Source: Opitutales bacterium (GTDB taxonomy: Bacteria > Verrucomicrobiota > Verrucomicrobiia > Opitutales > T3Sed10-336). From it: 7,433 bases of DNA. A program made the translations under genes and the position numbers. The notes below the pieces were generated by a model. That model searched no databases. It was not told where the DNA came from and was given only the letters and a program-made list of their open reading frames with translations. Below are positions 1 to 6,481 of the stretch, in pieces; within the stretch, counting starts at the first letter, position 1, and every line of letters starts with the position of its first letter. Where the stretch lies: positions 1 to 7,433 of the forward strand of contig SLOW01000235.1 of assembly GCA_007132315.1 (NCBI GenBank). The letters run 5' to 3'.

Positions 1-257
1 GCGCCCGTCCGCCTCTTCGGGCTCACGGAACTGCGCTGGCTGAAGCGGCGCGCTACGATTTGGTACCGGCGCCGCCGGGTTGGGGTCTAATGCCGGGCGC
101 TACAGGGAAACGGCTCGATCCAGTAGCTCCGCGCTTCAGCCGGAGTTCATTTCTCGGGTACGCCGTCCCTCTCGCGAGCCTCCCCGGCGTCGGCTGCTAT
201 CCGAGAAGAACCGGAAAAGTCTCGGCATCGCGCACGGCGTCAACTACGGTGCCGGGC
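1..257. other. 5' flank without a supportable gene
   Basis: Nothing here is convincingly coding. Frame 1 is open from the window edge to a TAA at 88-90 and would give a 29-residue arginine-rich tail (ending WYRRRRVGV), which could be the C-terminus of a gene starting outside the window but matches nothing I recognise. Frame 3 is open from the edge right into the aldo/keto reductase, but the encoded residues before 258 are low-complexity Pro/Arg/Ser sequence unlike that family. A weak stem (AGCTCCG at 125-131 against CGGAGTT at 141-147) lacks a T-run, so I do not call it a terminator. No credible promoter for the reductase is visible. Confidence 0.35.
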
Positions 258-1253
258 ATGAACACAACACATCTGGGAGCATCCGGACTGAAGGTTTCCC
301 GCCTCTGCCTGGGAACGATGAATTTCGGCCCCCGCACGCCGGAGGACGAAAGCCATGCCATCATGGACCGCGCGTTGGACGAAGGTATCAATTTTTTTGA
401 TACGGCCAACGTATACGGCGGCGACCGCGGCCGCGGCGCCACCGAGGAAATCGTGGGAAACTGGATCGCGAAGGACGAAGGCCGTCGCGATGCCATCGTG
501 CTGGCCACCAAAGCCTACAATCCGAGCGGCACGAAGAACGACCGGCCGGAGGTCAACCGGGACTCCCGCGGCCTCTCCGCCCTGAAACTCATCCGCGACT
601 GCGAAGCGAGCCTCAAACGCTTGAAAACCGACCGCATCGACCTCTATCAGATGCACCACATCGACCGGAGCTGCCCGGTGGACGAAATCTGGGAAGCGAT
701 GGATACGCTGCGCAAGCAGGGCAAAATCGTTTACGTCGGCTCGAGCAATTTCGCCGGCTGGGACATCGCCACCTATTGCCAACACGCCCGCAATCGCGGC
801 AAACCCGGCCTGGTGAGCGAACAGAGCGTTTACAATCTCCTCAACCGAACCGTCGAACTCGAAGTGATTCCGGCCGCCCGGCACTACGGGCTCGGCCTCA
901 TTCCCTGGAGCCCACTGGCCGGCGGCGTGCTCGGCGGCGTCATGAAAACGGAATCCAAGGACGGGCGCCGGGCCGGCGAAGGCGCGCTCAACGCCAAGAA
1001 GAAACACGGCGACGCCCTCGACGCCTACGAAGCCCACTGCGAGGCTATCGGGCAAACGCCTGCCAACGTCGCCCTGGCCTGGCTGCTCCACAATCCGGTC
1101 GTCACCGCGCCGATCATCGGCCCGCGCACCGTCGCACAACTGGAGGAAGCCCTGCCGGTACCGGAGATCGGCCTATCCGACGAAACGCTCGCGAAACTCG
1201 ACGAACTGTTCCCGGGTCCTGGCGGCGAAGCCCCCAACGCCTACGCCTGGTAA
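258..1253 (+). CDS. aldo/keto reductase (NADP-dependent oxidoreductase)
   Basis: This 331-residue protein is a complete member of the aldo/keto reductase superfamily, cytosolic (alpha/beta)8 barrels that reduce aldehydes or ketones with NAD(P)H. The catalytic tetrad is visible: D48 and Y53 in FFDTANVYG, K85 in LATKAYN, and H133 in LYQMHH. Cofactor-side motifs follow in the usual order: GSSNF (161-165), SEQSVYNLL (188-196), the SPLAGG loop (218-223) and IIGPR (286-290). The C-terminus PGGEAPNAYAW resembles the subgroup of AKRs close to actinobacterial and proteobacterial 'potassium channel beta/Tas-like' reductases. ATG at 258 is chosen because the family N-terminus (xxLGxSGLKVSRLCLGTMNFG) begins there. 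The frame stays open upstream and GTG/TTG starts exist, but that sequence is not AKR-like. No strong Shine-Dalgarno is seen. A terminator after the gene separates it from the nuo operon, so a functional link to complex I is not implied. The substrate cannot be read from the sequence. Confidence 0.93.
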   Translation: MNTTHLGASGLKVSRLCLGTMNFGPRTPEDESHAIMDRALDEGINFFDTANVYGGDRGRGATEEIVGNWIAKDEGRRDAIVLATKAYNPSGTKNDRPEVNRDSRGLSALKLIRDCEASLKRLKTDRIDLYQMHHIDRSCPVDEIWEAMDTLRKQGKIVYVGSSNFAGWDIATYCQHARNRGKPGLVSEQSVYNLLNRTVELEVIPAARHYGLGLIPWSPLAGGVLGGVMKTESKDGRRAGEGALNAKKKHGDALDAYEAHCEAIGQTPANVALAWLLHNPVVTAPIIGPRTVAQLEEALPVPEIGLSDETLAKLDELFPGPGGEAPNAYAW

Positions 1254-1277
1254 CCGCCTGAGACCGGCATCCCCGAC

Positions 1278-1314
1278 GAAAACGGACGCGCCGGTCGCGT
1301 TCGTTTTCTTTTTT
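1278..1314 (+). terminator. intrinsic terminator after the aldo/keto reductase
   Basis: A 13-bp stem (1278-1290 with 1296-1308, one G:T pair) closes a 5-nt loop CCGGT and is followed directly by six T residues (1309-1314). It lies 25 bp after the reductase stop codon. This is a textbook rho-independent terminator and insulates the nuo operon from upstream transcription. An alternative 7-bp pairing, GACCGGC (1262-1268) with GCCGGTC (1290-1296), would compete with the top of the stem. Confidence 0.88.
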
Positions 1315-1318
1315 ATCC

Positions 1319-1346
1319 TTGTCATCCGATTTTCCCTAACTATAAG
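1319..1346 (+). promoter_or_regulatory. sigma70-like promoter of the nuo operon
   Basis: TTGTCA (1319-1324, five of six matches to TTGACA) and TATAAG (1341-1346, five of six matches to TATAAT) are separated by 16 bp. They sit in a locally AT-rich patch just after the terminator and upstream of nuoA. Transcription would start near 1352-1354, giving a leader of about 150 nt. This is inferred from consensus match and position only. Confidence 0.6.
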
Positions 1347-1360
1347 TCTGACTGCACCGA

Positions 1361-1477
1361 ACGATAAACGCCTCACATCTATCGTCAACTCGTTCGCCAT
1401 CGTCCCGCGACGGTCGCGAATTCTTGGCGGCGAACCCGCCAACACATCGTTAAAAAGCAACGCCACGATAATCGCCT
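1361..1477 (+). promoter_or_regulatory. nuo leader with repeated ACGAT/ATCGT motifs and hairpins
   Basis: The untranslated leader contains a 13-bp imperfect direct repeat, ACGATAAACGCCT (1361-1373) and ACGATAATCGCCT (1465-1477), twelve of thirteen identical and 104 bp apart. The inverted form ATCGT occurs at 1381-1385, 1399-1403 and 1446-1450. ACGATA (1361-1366) and TATCGT (1380-1385) form an inverted pair around 13 bp. Two small hairpins also lie here: CGCGA/TCGCG (1406-1418) and TTGGCGG/CCGCCAA with a 5-nt loop (1424-1442); neither has a T-run. This could be an operator region, but no regulator can be named. Confidence 0.3.
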
Positions 1478-1490
1478 GAACCGAAAGCAA

Positions 1491-1495
1491 AGGAG
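1491..1495 (+). promoter_or_regulatory. Shine-Dalgarno of nuoA
   Basis: AGGAG lies 5 nt before the ATG at 1501, within AAAGGAGA. It fixes the nuoA start and is one of only two clear ribosome binding sites in the operon as seen here. Confidence 0.85.
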
Positions 1496-1500
1496 ACTGC

Positions 1501-1935
1501 ATGTCCGCCGCACCTTACTGGCCGTTTCTGGTTTACACGGCCATGGTGTTTATACTCGTCGCGGGCATGGTAATCGTCTCCTCCCTGCTCGGCACCCGGC
1601 ACCGACAGCGGGTCACGGGTGAGGCCTACGAATCCGGCATGCCGCCCACCGGATCGGCGCGCCTGCGTCTCTCGATCAAGTTTTTCCTGATCGCCATCCT
1701 GTTCGTGATATTCGACTTGGAGCTGGTATTCATCTTCGCCTGGGCGATTTCGATCCACGAACTCGGGTGGCCGGGTTTCTGGGGTATGCTCGTGTTCGTT
1801 TTCATCCTCGCCGCGGCGCTCGTTTACGAATGGCGCATGGGAAGCCTCGACTGGACCGAGCGGGCGATCGAACGCCGCCTCGGGGAGCGGCGTGAAGCCA
1901 TGGCCAAACGATGGAAGGAGGCCGAAGAGGCATGA
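1501..1935 (+). CDS. nuoA: NADH-quinone oxidoreductase subunit A
   Basis: This 144-residue protein is the small membrane subunit of complex I (ND3 homologue), which sits at the junction of the peripheral arm and the membrane arm and helps form the quinone channel. Three hydrophobic segments are visible at about 9-30, 60-84 and 91-109. The diagnostic loop between the first two, YESGMPPTGSARLRLSIKFF (43-62), is intact, followed by the conserved acidic FDLE (71-74) inside the second helix. The 'ESG' rather than 'ECG' form and the following SARLRLS match the E. coli type. The C-terminal ~30 residues (from LDWTERA) are highly charged and probably helical. The start is set by the AGGAG ribosome binding site. 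The stop overlaps the nuoB start (ATGA), implying translational coupling. Confidence 0.96.
   Translation: MSAAPYWPFLVYTAMVFILVAGMVIVSSLLGTRHRQRVTGEAYESGMPPTGSARLRLSIKFFLIAILFVIFDLELVFIFAWAISIHELGWPGFWGMLVFVFILAAALVYEWRMGSLDWTERAIERRLGERREAMAKRWKEAEEA
1915..1921 (+). promoter_or_regulatory. Shine-Dalgarno of nuoB inside nuoA
   Basis: AAGGAGG lies within the last codons of nuoA, 10 nt before the ATG at 1932. Distance favours this start over the second in-frame ATG at 1944, which would be 22 nt away. Confidence 0.75.
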
Positions 1936-2561
1936 AGGTATCGATGACCAAAGCCGCCCCGGATCCACGCCCGGAAAATCGATTCGACGACGTCGTCGGC
2001 AAGGTTCTCGCCATGGCGCGCATCCAGGACCTGGTCGCCTGGGGCCGCAAGAATTCCCTCTGGCCCTTCAATTTCGGCCTCTCCTGCTGCTTCGTGGAAA
2101 TGGCCACCAGCGTCACCAGCAAGTACGACGTCGCCCGCTTCGGCGCGGAGGTGCTGCGCGGTTCGCCGCGCCAGGCCGACGTCATGGTGATCGCCGGCAC
2201 CGTCTTCATGAAGATGGCGCCGGTCATCAAACGCCTGCACGAACAGATGATGGAACCCAAGTGGGTCATCTCCATGGGCTCCTGCGCCAACTCCGGCGGG
2301 ATGTACGATATCTACAGCGTCGTCCAGGGCGTGGACAAATTCCTGCCCGTCGATGTGTACGTGCCCGGCTGCCCGCCGCGGCCCGACGCCTTCATGCAGG
2401 GCGTGGTCCTTCTCCACGAGGCCGTCGGCAAGGAGAAGCGTCCCCTGAACTGGTGGATCGGCCCGCAGGGCGTGGAAAAACCCGGCCGCGACTCCCAGCG
2501 CGACGCCAAAGCGGACGACCGCCGGAGGATGGGTTTTCTCCGGCCGCCAAGCGAAGTCTGA
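1932..2561 (+). CDS. nuoB: NADH-quinone oxidoreductase subunit B
   Basis: This 209-residue subunit (PSST homologue) carries cluster N2, the last iron-sulfur cluster before quinone, in the connecting module of complex I. All four N2 ligands are present: the tandem C52-C53 in GLSCCFVEM, C118 in SMGSCANSGG and C147 in VPGCPPRP. Other family blocks are intact: WGRKNSLWPFNFG (37-49), YDVARFGAEVLRGSPRQAD (65-83) and YDIYSVVQGVDKFLPVDVYV (125-144). The length fits E. coli NuoB (about 220), with divergence limited to the N-terminal 25 and C-terminal 30 residues. The start overlaps the nuoA stop by ATGA. After the stop there is a 69-bp gap before nuoCD. The function is secure. Confidence 0.97.
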   Translation: MKVSMTKAAPDPRPENRFDDVVGKVLAMARIQDLVAWGRKNSLWPFNFGLSCCFVEMATSVTSKYDVARFGAEVLRGSPRQADVMVIAGTVFMKMAPVIKRLHEQMMEPKWVISMGSCANSGGMYDIYSVVQGVDKFLPVDVYVPGCPPRPDAFMQGVVLLHEAVGKEKRPLNWWIGPQGVEKPGRDSQRDAKADDRRRMGFLRPPSEV

Positions 2562-2630
2562 GACACCGCGACCATTTCGTTCACCCCCCGTATCCAATAT
2601 ACAACACCGCACCGACGACCGACCGAACAC

Positions 2631-4430
2631 ATGAGCGCGCGTATCGAGGAACCGACGACACCTCCCGAGACCCCGGCCCTCCGGGACGAGGACCGTTCCC
2701 TGATCGAGGCGCTGCGCGAAACGCTCGGCGGCGAGACGTTGCCCGTCCAGCCGTGCGCCGACGAGATCGCGACGGTGTGGGTGCCGGCGAACGCCGCCCG
2801 GGAGGCCCTCCGCTTTCTCAAGCACCGCTCCCGGCCGCGCTTCCCCATGCTTTACGACCTGACCGCGATCGACGAGCGCTCGCGGTCGCGCCGCGACGGC
2901 CAGCCCGAAGCCGACTTCACCGTCCTTTACCACCTCATGGCGCTGGAGCCCCTGCGCGAGATCCGCATCAAGGTGGCGCTCAAGGGAGACGCCCCCACCG
3001 TCCCCACCATCACCGGCCTCTGGCCGACAGCGAGCTGGTACGAACGCGAGGTCTGGGACCTGTTTGGCATCCGTTTCGACGGGCATCCAAACCTGCGCCG
3101 ATTGATCATGCCGCCGACCTGGGAGGGTCATCCCCTGCGCAAGGATCACCCCGCCCGCGCCACCGAGATGGGCCGCTACAGCCTGTCGGAACAGCGCCAC
3201 ATCGACGAGGAGGAGGCCCTGCGTTTCAAGCCGGAGGATTGGGGCATGGAACGCCAGAGCGACGAGTCGGATTTCATGTTCCTGAATATCGGGCCCCAGC
3301 ACCCGGGCACCCACGGGGTCATCCGCCTGGTGCTCCAGCTCGACGGCGAGGAAATCATCGACGTGGTGCCGGAGATCGGTTTCCACCACCGGGGTGCCGA
3401 AAAAATGGGTGAACGCCAGTCCTGGCACACCTACATCCCCTACACCGACCGGGTCGATTACCTCAGCGGGGTCGTGAACAACCTCCCCTACCTGTTGGCG
3501 GTGGAAAAGCTCGCCGGTATCGAGGTTCCCGACCGGGCCAAGATCATCCGGGTGATGCTCTGCGAACTCTTCCGCATCTCCAACCACCTCGTCTGGTACG
3601 GCACGTACGCCCAGGACGTGGGGCAGATGTCGCCGGTCTTTTACATGTTCAACGACCGGGAGCGCCTCCTCGGCATCATCGAAGCCATCTGCGGCGCGCG
3701 CATGCACCCGAACTGGTTCCGGATCGGCGGCGTCGCCGCCGACCTGCCCGACGGCTGGGACCGCCTGGTGCGCGACTTCCTCGACTACTTCCCGCCCAAA
3801 CTCCGCGAGTACGACGGCATGGTCATGGGCAACGGCATCCTCAAAGCCCGCACCCGGGGTATCGGCGCTTTCAATACCGAGGAAGCCGTGGAGTGGGGCG
3901 TCACCGGCCCCGCCCTGCGGGCCACCGGCCTCGCCTGGGACCTGCGCAAGGAACGTCCCTACGGCGGGTACGACCAGTTCGAGTTCGACGTCCCCGTCGC
4001 CCACAAAGGCGACTGCTACGATCGCGCGGTCGTGCGGGTGGAGGAGATGCGCCAGAGTCTGCGCATCATCCGGCAGTGCCTGGAGAACATGCCCTCCGGC
4101 CCCTACAAGGCCGACCACTCGCTCACCACGCCGCCGATCAAGGACCGCACCATGCTCGATATCGAAACCCTGATCACCCACTTTCTCAACGTGAGCTGGG
4201 GACCGGTCATCCCCGCCGGGGAAGCAACCGGATGCGTGGAGGGCACCAAGGGTCTCTACAGCTACCACGTGATCAGCGAGAAAAGCACGATTCCCTACCG
4301 CGTCCGCATCCGCAGCTCCTCCTTCCCCCACATGCAGATCATTCCCTTTATCAGCCGCGGCCACACCGTGCCCGACCTCCTCGCCATCATCGGCGCCACC
4401 GACTTCGTCCTGGCCGATGTGGACCGGTAG
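2631..4430 (+). CDS. nuoCD: NADH-quinone oxidoreductase fused subunits C/D
   Basis: This 599-residue protein joins NuoC (30-kDa, about 1-190) and NuoD (49-kDa, about 205-599). It belongs to the peripheral arm and, with NuoB, forms the quinone-reduction site. The NuoC part has WYEREVWDLFGIRFDGHPNL (136-155) and GHPLRKDHPAR (166-176). The NuoD part has GPQHPGTHG (221-229), where H228 corresponds to the quinone-site histidine of the family, HHRGAEKMGERQSW (252-265), Y277 in the position of the quinone-contacting tyrosine, and MHPNWFRIGGVA (358-369). It ends DFVLADVDR, almost as in E. coli. Length and the linker (EALRFKPEDWGMER) match the E. coli fusion, so this is an old fusion and not a local frameshift. 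No Shine-Dalgarno precedes the ATG; the spacer is rich in C and A. No other in-frame ATG exists before the conserved region. Confidence 0.97.
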   Translation: MSARIEEPTTPPETPALRDEDRSLIEALRETLGGETLPVQPCADEIATVWVPANAAREALRFLKHRSRPRFPMLYDLTAIDERSRSRRDGQPEADFTVLYHLMALEPLREIRIKVALKGDAPTVPTITGLWPTASWYEREVWDLFGIRFDGHPNLRRLIMPPTWEGHPLRKDHPARATEMGRYSLSEQRHIDEEEALRFKPEDWGMERQSDESDFMFLNIGPQHPGTHGVIRLVLQLDGEEIIDVVPEIGFHHRGAEKMGERQSWHTYIPYTDRVDYLSGVVNNLPYLLAVEKLAGIEVPDRAKIIRVMLCELFRISNHLVWYGTYAQDVGQMSPVFYMFNDRERLLGIIEAICGARMHPNWFRIGGVAADLPDGWDRLVRDFLDYFPPKLREYDGMVMGNGILKARTRGIGAFNTEEAVEWGVTGPALRATGLAWDLRKERPYGGYDQFEFDVPVAHKGDCYDRAVVRVEEMRQSLRIIRQCLENMPSGPYKADHSLTTPPIKDRTMLDIETLITHFLNVSWGPVIPAGEATGCVEGTKGLYSYHVISEKSTIPYRVRIRSSSFPHMQIIPFISRGHTVPDLLAIIGATDFVLADVDR

Positions 4431-4719
4431 GGCGGCATGGGACGGAACGTGTCCGGTGTAAGTGAAAACCACTCTGAAATCGAAAAACTTCAATGAAATC
4501 GGTGACTGCCAATTTTGGATTTTGGATTGCGGATTTTGGATTTGAGTCCGGCCTGCGGCGCAATGTTGGAAGAGGCCTTGGCATGCGATTGGACTCTGGC
4601 CGGTCTTCCCGGCAACGAACGCCGGGCGGTTTCCCGTATCGCCCCTCCACCAACCATCGCTCGCTTTGCGAGCCGCTGGAAAATCCAAAATCCGCAATCC
4701 CAAATCCCAAATCCCAAAC
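4431..4719. other. nuoCD-nuoE spacer carrying the inverted-arm element
   Basis: The gap is 289 bp, whereas the neighbouring nuo genes are separated by -4, 69, 4 and 75 bp. The first 80 bp show no gene, terminator or promoter I can support. The rest is the repeat element described separately. Small open frames through it in several frames encode low-complexity peptides of the FGFWIADFG or NPKSQIPN type, which I regard as translations of the repeat and not as real proteins. Confidence 0.7.
4512..4718. repeat. inverted-arm element built of 7-nt TTTTGGA-type units
   Basis: The left arm (4512-4543) and right arm (4681-4712) are reverse complements over 32 positions with two mismatches. Twenty consecutive bases match perfectly (4524-4543 against 4681-4700). 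Each arm is a run of degenerate heptamers: TTTTGGA, TTTTGGA, TTGCGGA, TTTTGGA on the left, and AAATCCA, AAATCCG, CAATCCC, AAATCCC, AAATCCC on the right. The 137-nt core (4544-4680) is GC-rich and holds its own stems: GAGTCC/GGACTC (4544-4549, 4591-4596), CCCGGC/GCCGGG (4608-4613, 4621-4626) and GCTCGC-TTT-GCGAGC (4659-4673). There is no transposase and I see no clear target-site duplication. It resembles a MITE-like or other dispersed palindromic repeat. Copies elsewhere in the genome are expected but cannot be seen here. Confidence 0.85.
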
Positions 4720-5184
4720 ATGCTGACCGACACCGAACGCCGTGAAATCGAAGCCGAGCTGCCGCACTACCCTCGGAGGCAGGCGCTTTGTATCGAGGCG
4801 CTCAAGGTCGTTCAGCGCCACCGGGGTTGGGTGAACGACGAAGCGCTGCGCGATGTCGGCGATTATCTCGGTATGAGCGAGCACGAAGTGGACAGTGTTG
4901 CGACATTCTACAACCTGATTTACCGGCGCGAGGTCGGGCGCAATGTCATCCACCTCTGCGACAGCGTCTCGTGCTGGGTCATGGGCTGCGACCGCGTGCG
5001 CGAACACCTGGAACAAAAGCTCGGCATCCGCACCGGCGAAACCACACCGGACGGAAGGTTCACCCTGCTGCCGATCCCCTGTTTGGGGGATTGCGACCGC
5101 GCGCCGTCTTTCATGATCGGGCGCGACCTGCACGGCAATCTCAACCTGGAAAACATCGACACCATCCTGGAACGGTACGAATAG
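4720..5184 (+). CDS. nuoE: NADH-quinone oxidoreductase subunit E
   Basis: This 154-residue thioredoxin-fold subunit (24-kDa homologue) belongs to the NADH module and carries the [2Fe-2S] cluster N1a next to the FMN of NuoF. The four ligands are C80 and C85 in HLCDSVSC, and C121 and C125 in PCLGDCDRAP. Also typical are EALKVVQRHRGWV (26-38), VATFYNLIYR (60-69) and DGRFTLLPIP (111-120). The ATG at 4720 is chosen because family similarity begins at once (ERREIEAELPHYPRR). The protein is about a dozen residues shorter than E. coli NuoE at the N-terminus, within the family range. The frame stays open upstream to a TTG at 4666, but that would only add translated repeat sequence. The bases just before the start are the end of the repeat arm, with no Shine-Dalgarno. 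nuoF follows after 4 nt. Confidence 0.95.
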   Translation: MLTDTERREIEAELPHYPRRQALCIEALKVVQRHRGWVNDEALRDVGDYLGMSEHEVDSVATFYNLIYRREVGRNVIHLCDSVSCWVMGCDRVREHLEQKLGIRTGETTPDGRFTLLPIPCLGDCDRAPSFMIGRDLHGNLNLENIDTILERYE

Positions 5185-5188
5185 GCGT

Positions 5189-6481
5189 ATGGAAAAACCG
5201 CTGACAGAGCACATCCGCCCGGAAGGGCCCCCGCTCGGTCTCGACGAGTACCGGAAAAACGGCGGTTATGAAGCCCTGCGGACTGCGCTCGCCGACTCCG
5301 CCCCGCGCGAAGTCACCGAAATCGTGGAAAAATCCAAACTCCGCGGACGCGGCGGCGCCGGCTTCTCCACCGGCATGAAGTGGAGTTTCGTTCCCATGGG
5401 CGACAACGCTCCCGGGCGGAAGTACTTCGTCTGCAACGCCGACGAGATGGAGCCGGGCACCTTCAAGGACCGCTACCTGATGGAGGGCAATCCCCACCTG
5501 CTGCTGGAGGGCATGATTCTCGGCGCCTACGCGATCCAGGCCCCCGTAGGTTACATCTTTCTCCGGGCCGAATACCGCGCCTCGGAAAAAGCGCTGGCGA
5601 CGGCCCTGCGCGAAGCGCGGGAGAACGGTCTGCTGGGAGAAAACATCCTCGGCTCCGGGTTCGATCACGACATCCACCTGCACACCAGCGCCGGCCGCTA
5701 CATCTGCGGCGAGGAGACCGCCCTGCTCAACGCCCTGGAAGGCCGGCGCGCGGTGCCGCGCGCCAAACCGCCCTTTCCTCCGGTGGTCGGGCTCTGGGGA
5801 AAACCGACCATCGTCAACAACGTCGAAACCCTCTGCAACATCCCGCCCATCGTGCGCCGCGGCGCCGAATGGTTCCGGGGGCTCGGGCGCGGCGACGAGG
5901 CGGGCACGAAACTCTACGGGGTCAGCGGCCGGGTCCGGCGGCCGGGCCTCTGGGAACTGCCCCTGGGCGCCACCCTCCGGGAGATCATCGAAGAACACGC
6001 CGGCGGCATGGCCGAAGGGTATCAATTCCGCGGCGTCATTCCCGGCGGTGCCTCCACCGACTTCCTGGTGGAGGAACACCTCGACCTCCCGATGGATTTC
6101 GGCTCGGTGCAGAAGGCCGGCAGCCGCCTGGGAACCGGCACCATGATCGTGCTCGACGACCGGACTTGCCCGGTGGGCATGGTCCTCAACCTGGAACGCT
6201 TCTTCGCCCGCGAGTCCTGCGGCTGGTGCACGCCCTGCCGCGACGGGCTGCCGTGGATCGAAAAGATACTCGAGGCCATCGAAACCGGCGAAGGACGCGA
6301 AGACGATCTCGACGTGCTGCGCCAGCACGCGGGTTTTCTCGGCCCCGGCCGCACCTTCTGCGCCTTCGCGCCGGGCGCTGTGGAGCCGCTTCAGAGCGCT
6401 CTGAAATATTTCGAAGACGATTTCCGCCGCCACGTCAACGGGCACGGCTGCCCCTATCAAGCGCAACCCGCAACCGCCTGA
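5189..6481 (+). CDS. nuoF: NADH-quinone oxidoreductase subunit F (NADH/FMN subunit)
   Basis: This 430-residue subunit (51-kDa homologue) oxidises NADH at bound FMN and passes electrons to cluster N3. The glycine-rich nucleotide loop GRGGAGF is at 53-59, followed by GMKW (62-65). The FMN-site block NADEMEPGTFKDR is at 83-95, and YICGEETALLNALEGRR at 171-187. The N3 ligands are C344, C347 and C350 in SCGWCTPCRDGLPW and C391 in RTFCAFAPGAVEPLQS. The NADEMEPG variant is as in E. coli. Length is close to E. coli NuoF (about 445), with a short unconserved tail GHGCPYQAQPATA. The start lies 4 nt after the nuoE stop, so the two are probably translationally coupled; only a weak AATAGG precedes it. Confidence 0.97.
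   Translation: MEKPLTEHIRPEGPPLGLDEYRKNGGYEALRTALADSAPREVTEIVEKSKLRGRGGAGFSTGMKWSFVPMGDNAPGRKYFVCNADEMEPGTFKDRYLMEGNPHLLLEGMILGAYAIQAPVGYIFLRAEYRASEKALATALREARENGLLGENILGSGFDHDIHLHTSAGRYICGEETALLNALEGRRAVPRAKPPFPPVVGLWGKPTIVNNVETLCNIPPIVRRGAEWFRGLGRGDEAGTKLYGVSGRVRRPGLWELPLGATLREIIEEHAGGMAEGYQFRGVIPGGASTDFLVEEHLDLPMDFGSVQKAGSRLGTGTMIVLDDRTCPVGMVLNLERFFARESCGWCTPCRDGLPWIEKILEAIETGEGREDDLDVLRQHAGFLGPGRTFCAFAPGAVEPLQSALKYFEDDFRRHVNGHGCPYQAQPATA

Noticed and set aside
38..141. 10-bp inverted repeat GGCTGAAGCG (38-47) and CGCTTCAGCC (132-141)
   Set aside because: The arms are 84 bp apart with no T-run, symmetry or neighbouring feature; in GC-rich sequence this may be chance.
60..257. N-terminal extension of the aldo/keto reductase starting at a TTG at 60
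   Set aside because: The added 66 residues are unlike the family, whose N-terminus begins at the ATG at 258, and no ribosome binding site supports the earlier start.
387..401. ATCAA-TTTTT-TTGAT palindrome as an FNR-like site
   Set aside because: The half-sites are in the opposite order to an FNR box (TTGAT first) and lie inside coding sequence.
4512..4712. CRISPR array or tandem repeat locus
   Set aside because: The heptamers are contiguous and degenerate, occur as two inverted arms and not as spaced direct repeats, and no cas genes are present.
4666..4719. Longer NuoE starting at a TTG at 4666
   Set aside because: The extra residues (KSKIRNPKSQIPN) are translated repeat sequence; family similarity starts at the ATG at 4720.
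1824..4733. A 969-codon open frame on the minus strand opposite nuoA-nuoCD
   Set aside because: It lies entirely opposite well-supported nuo genes and its protein is low-complexity Val/Ala/His/Asp-rich sequence with no recognisable domain. GC-rich codon bias in the real genes removes antisense stops.
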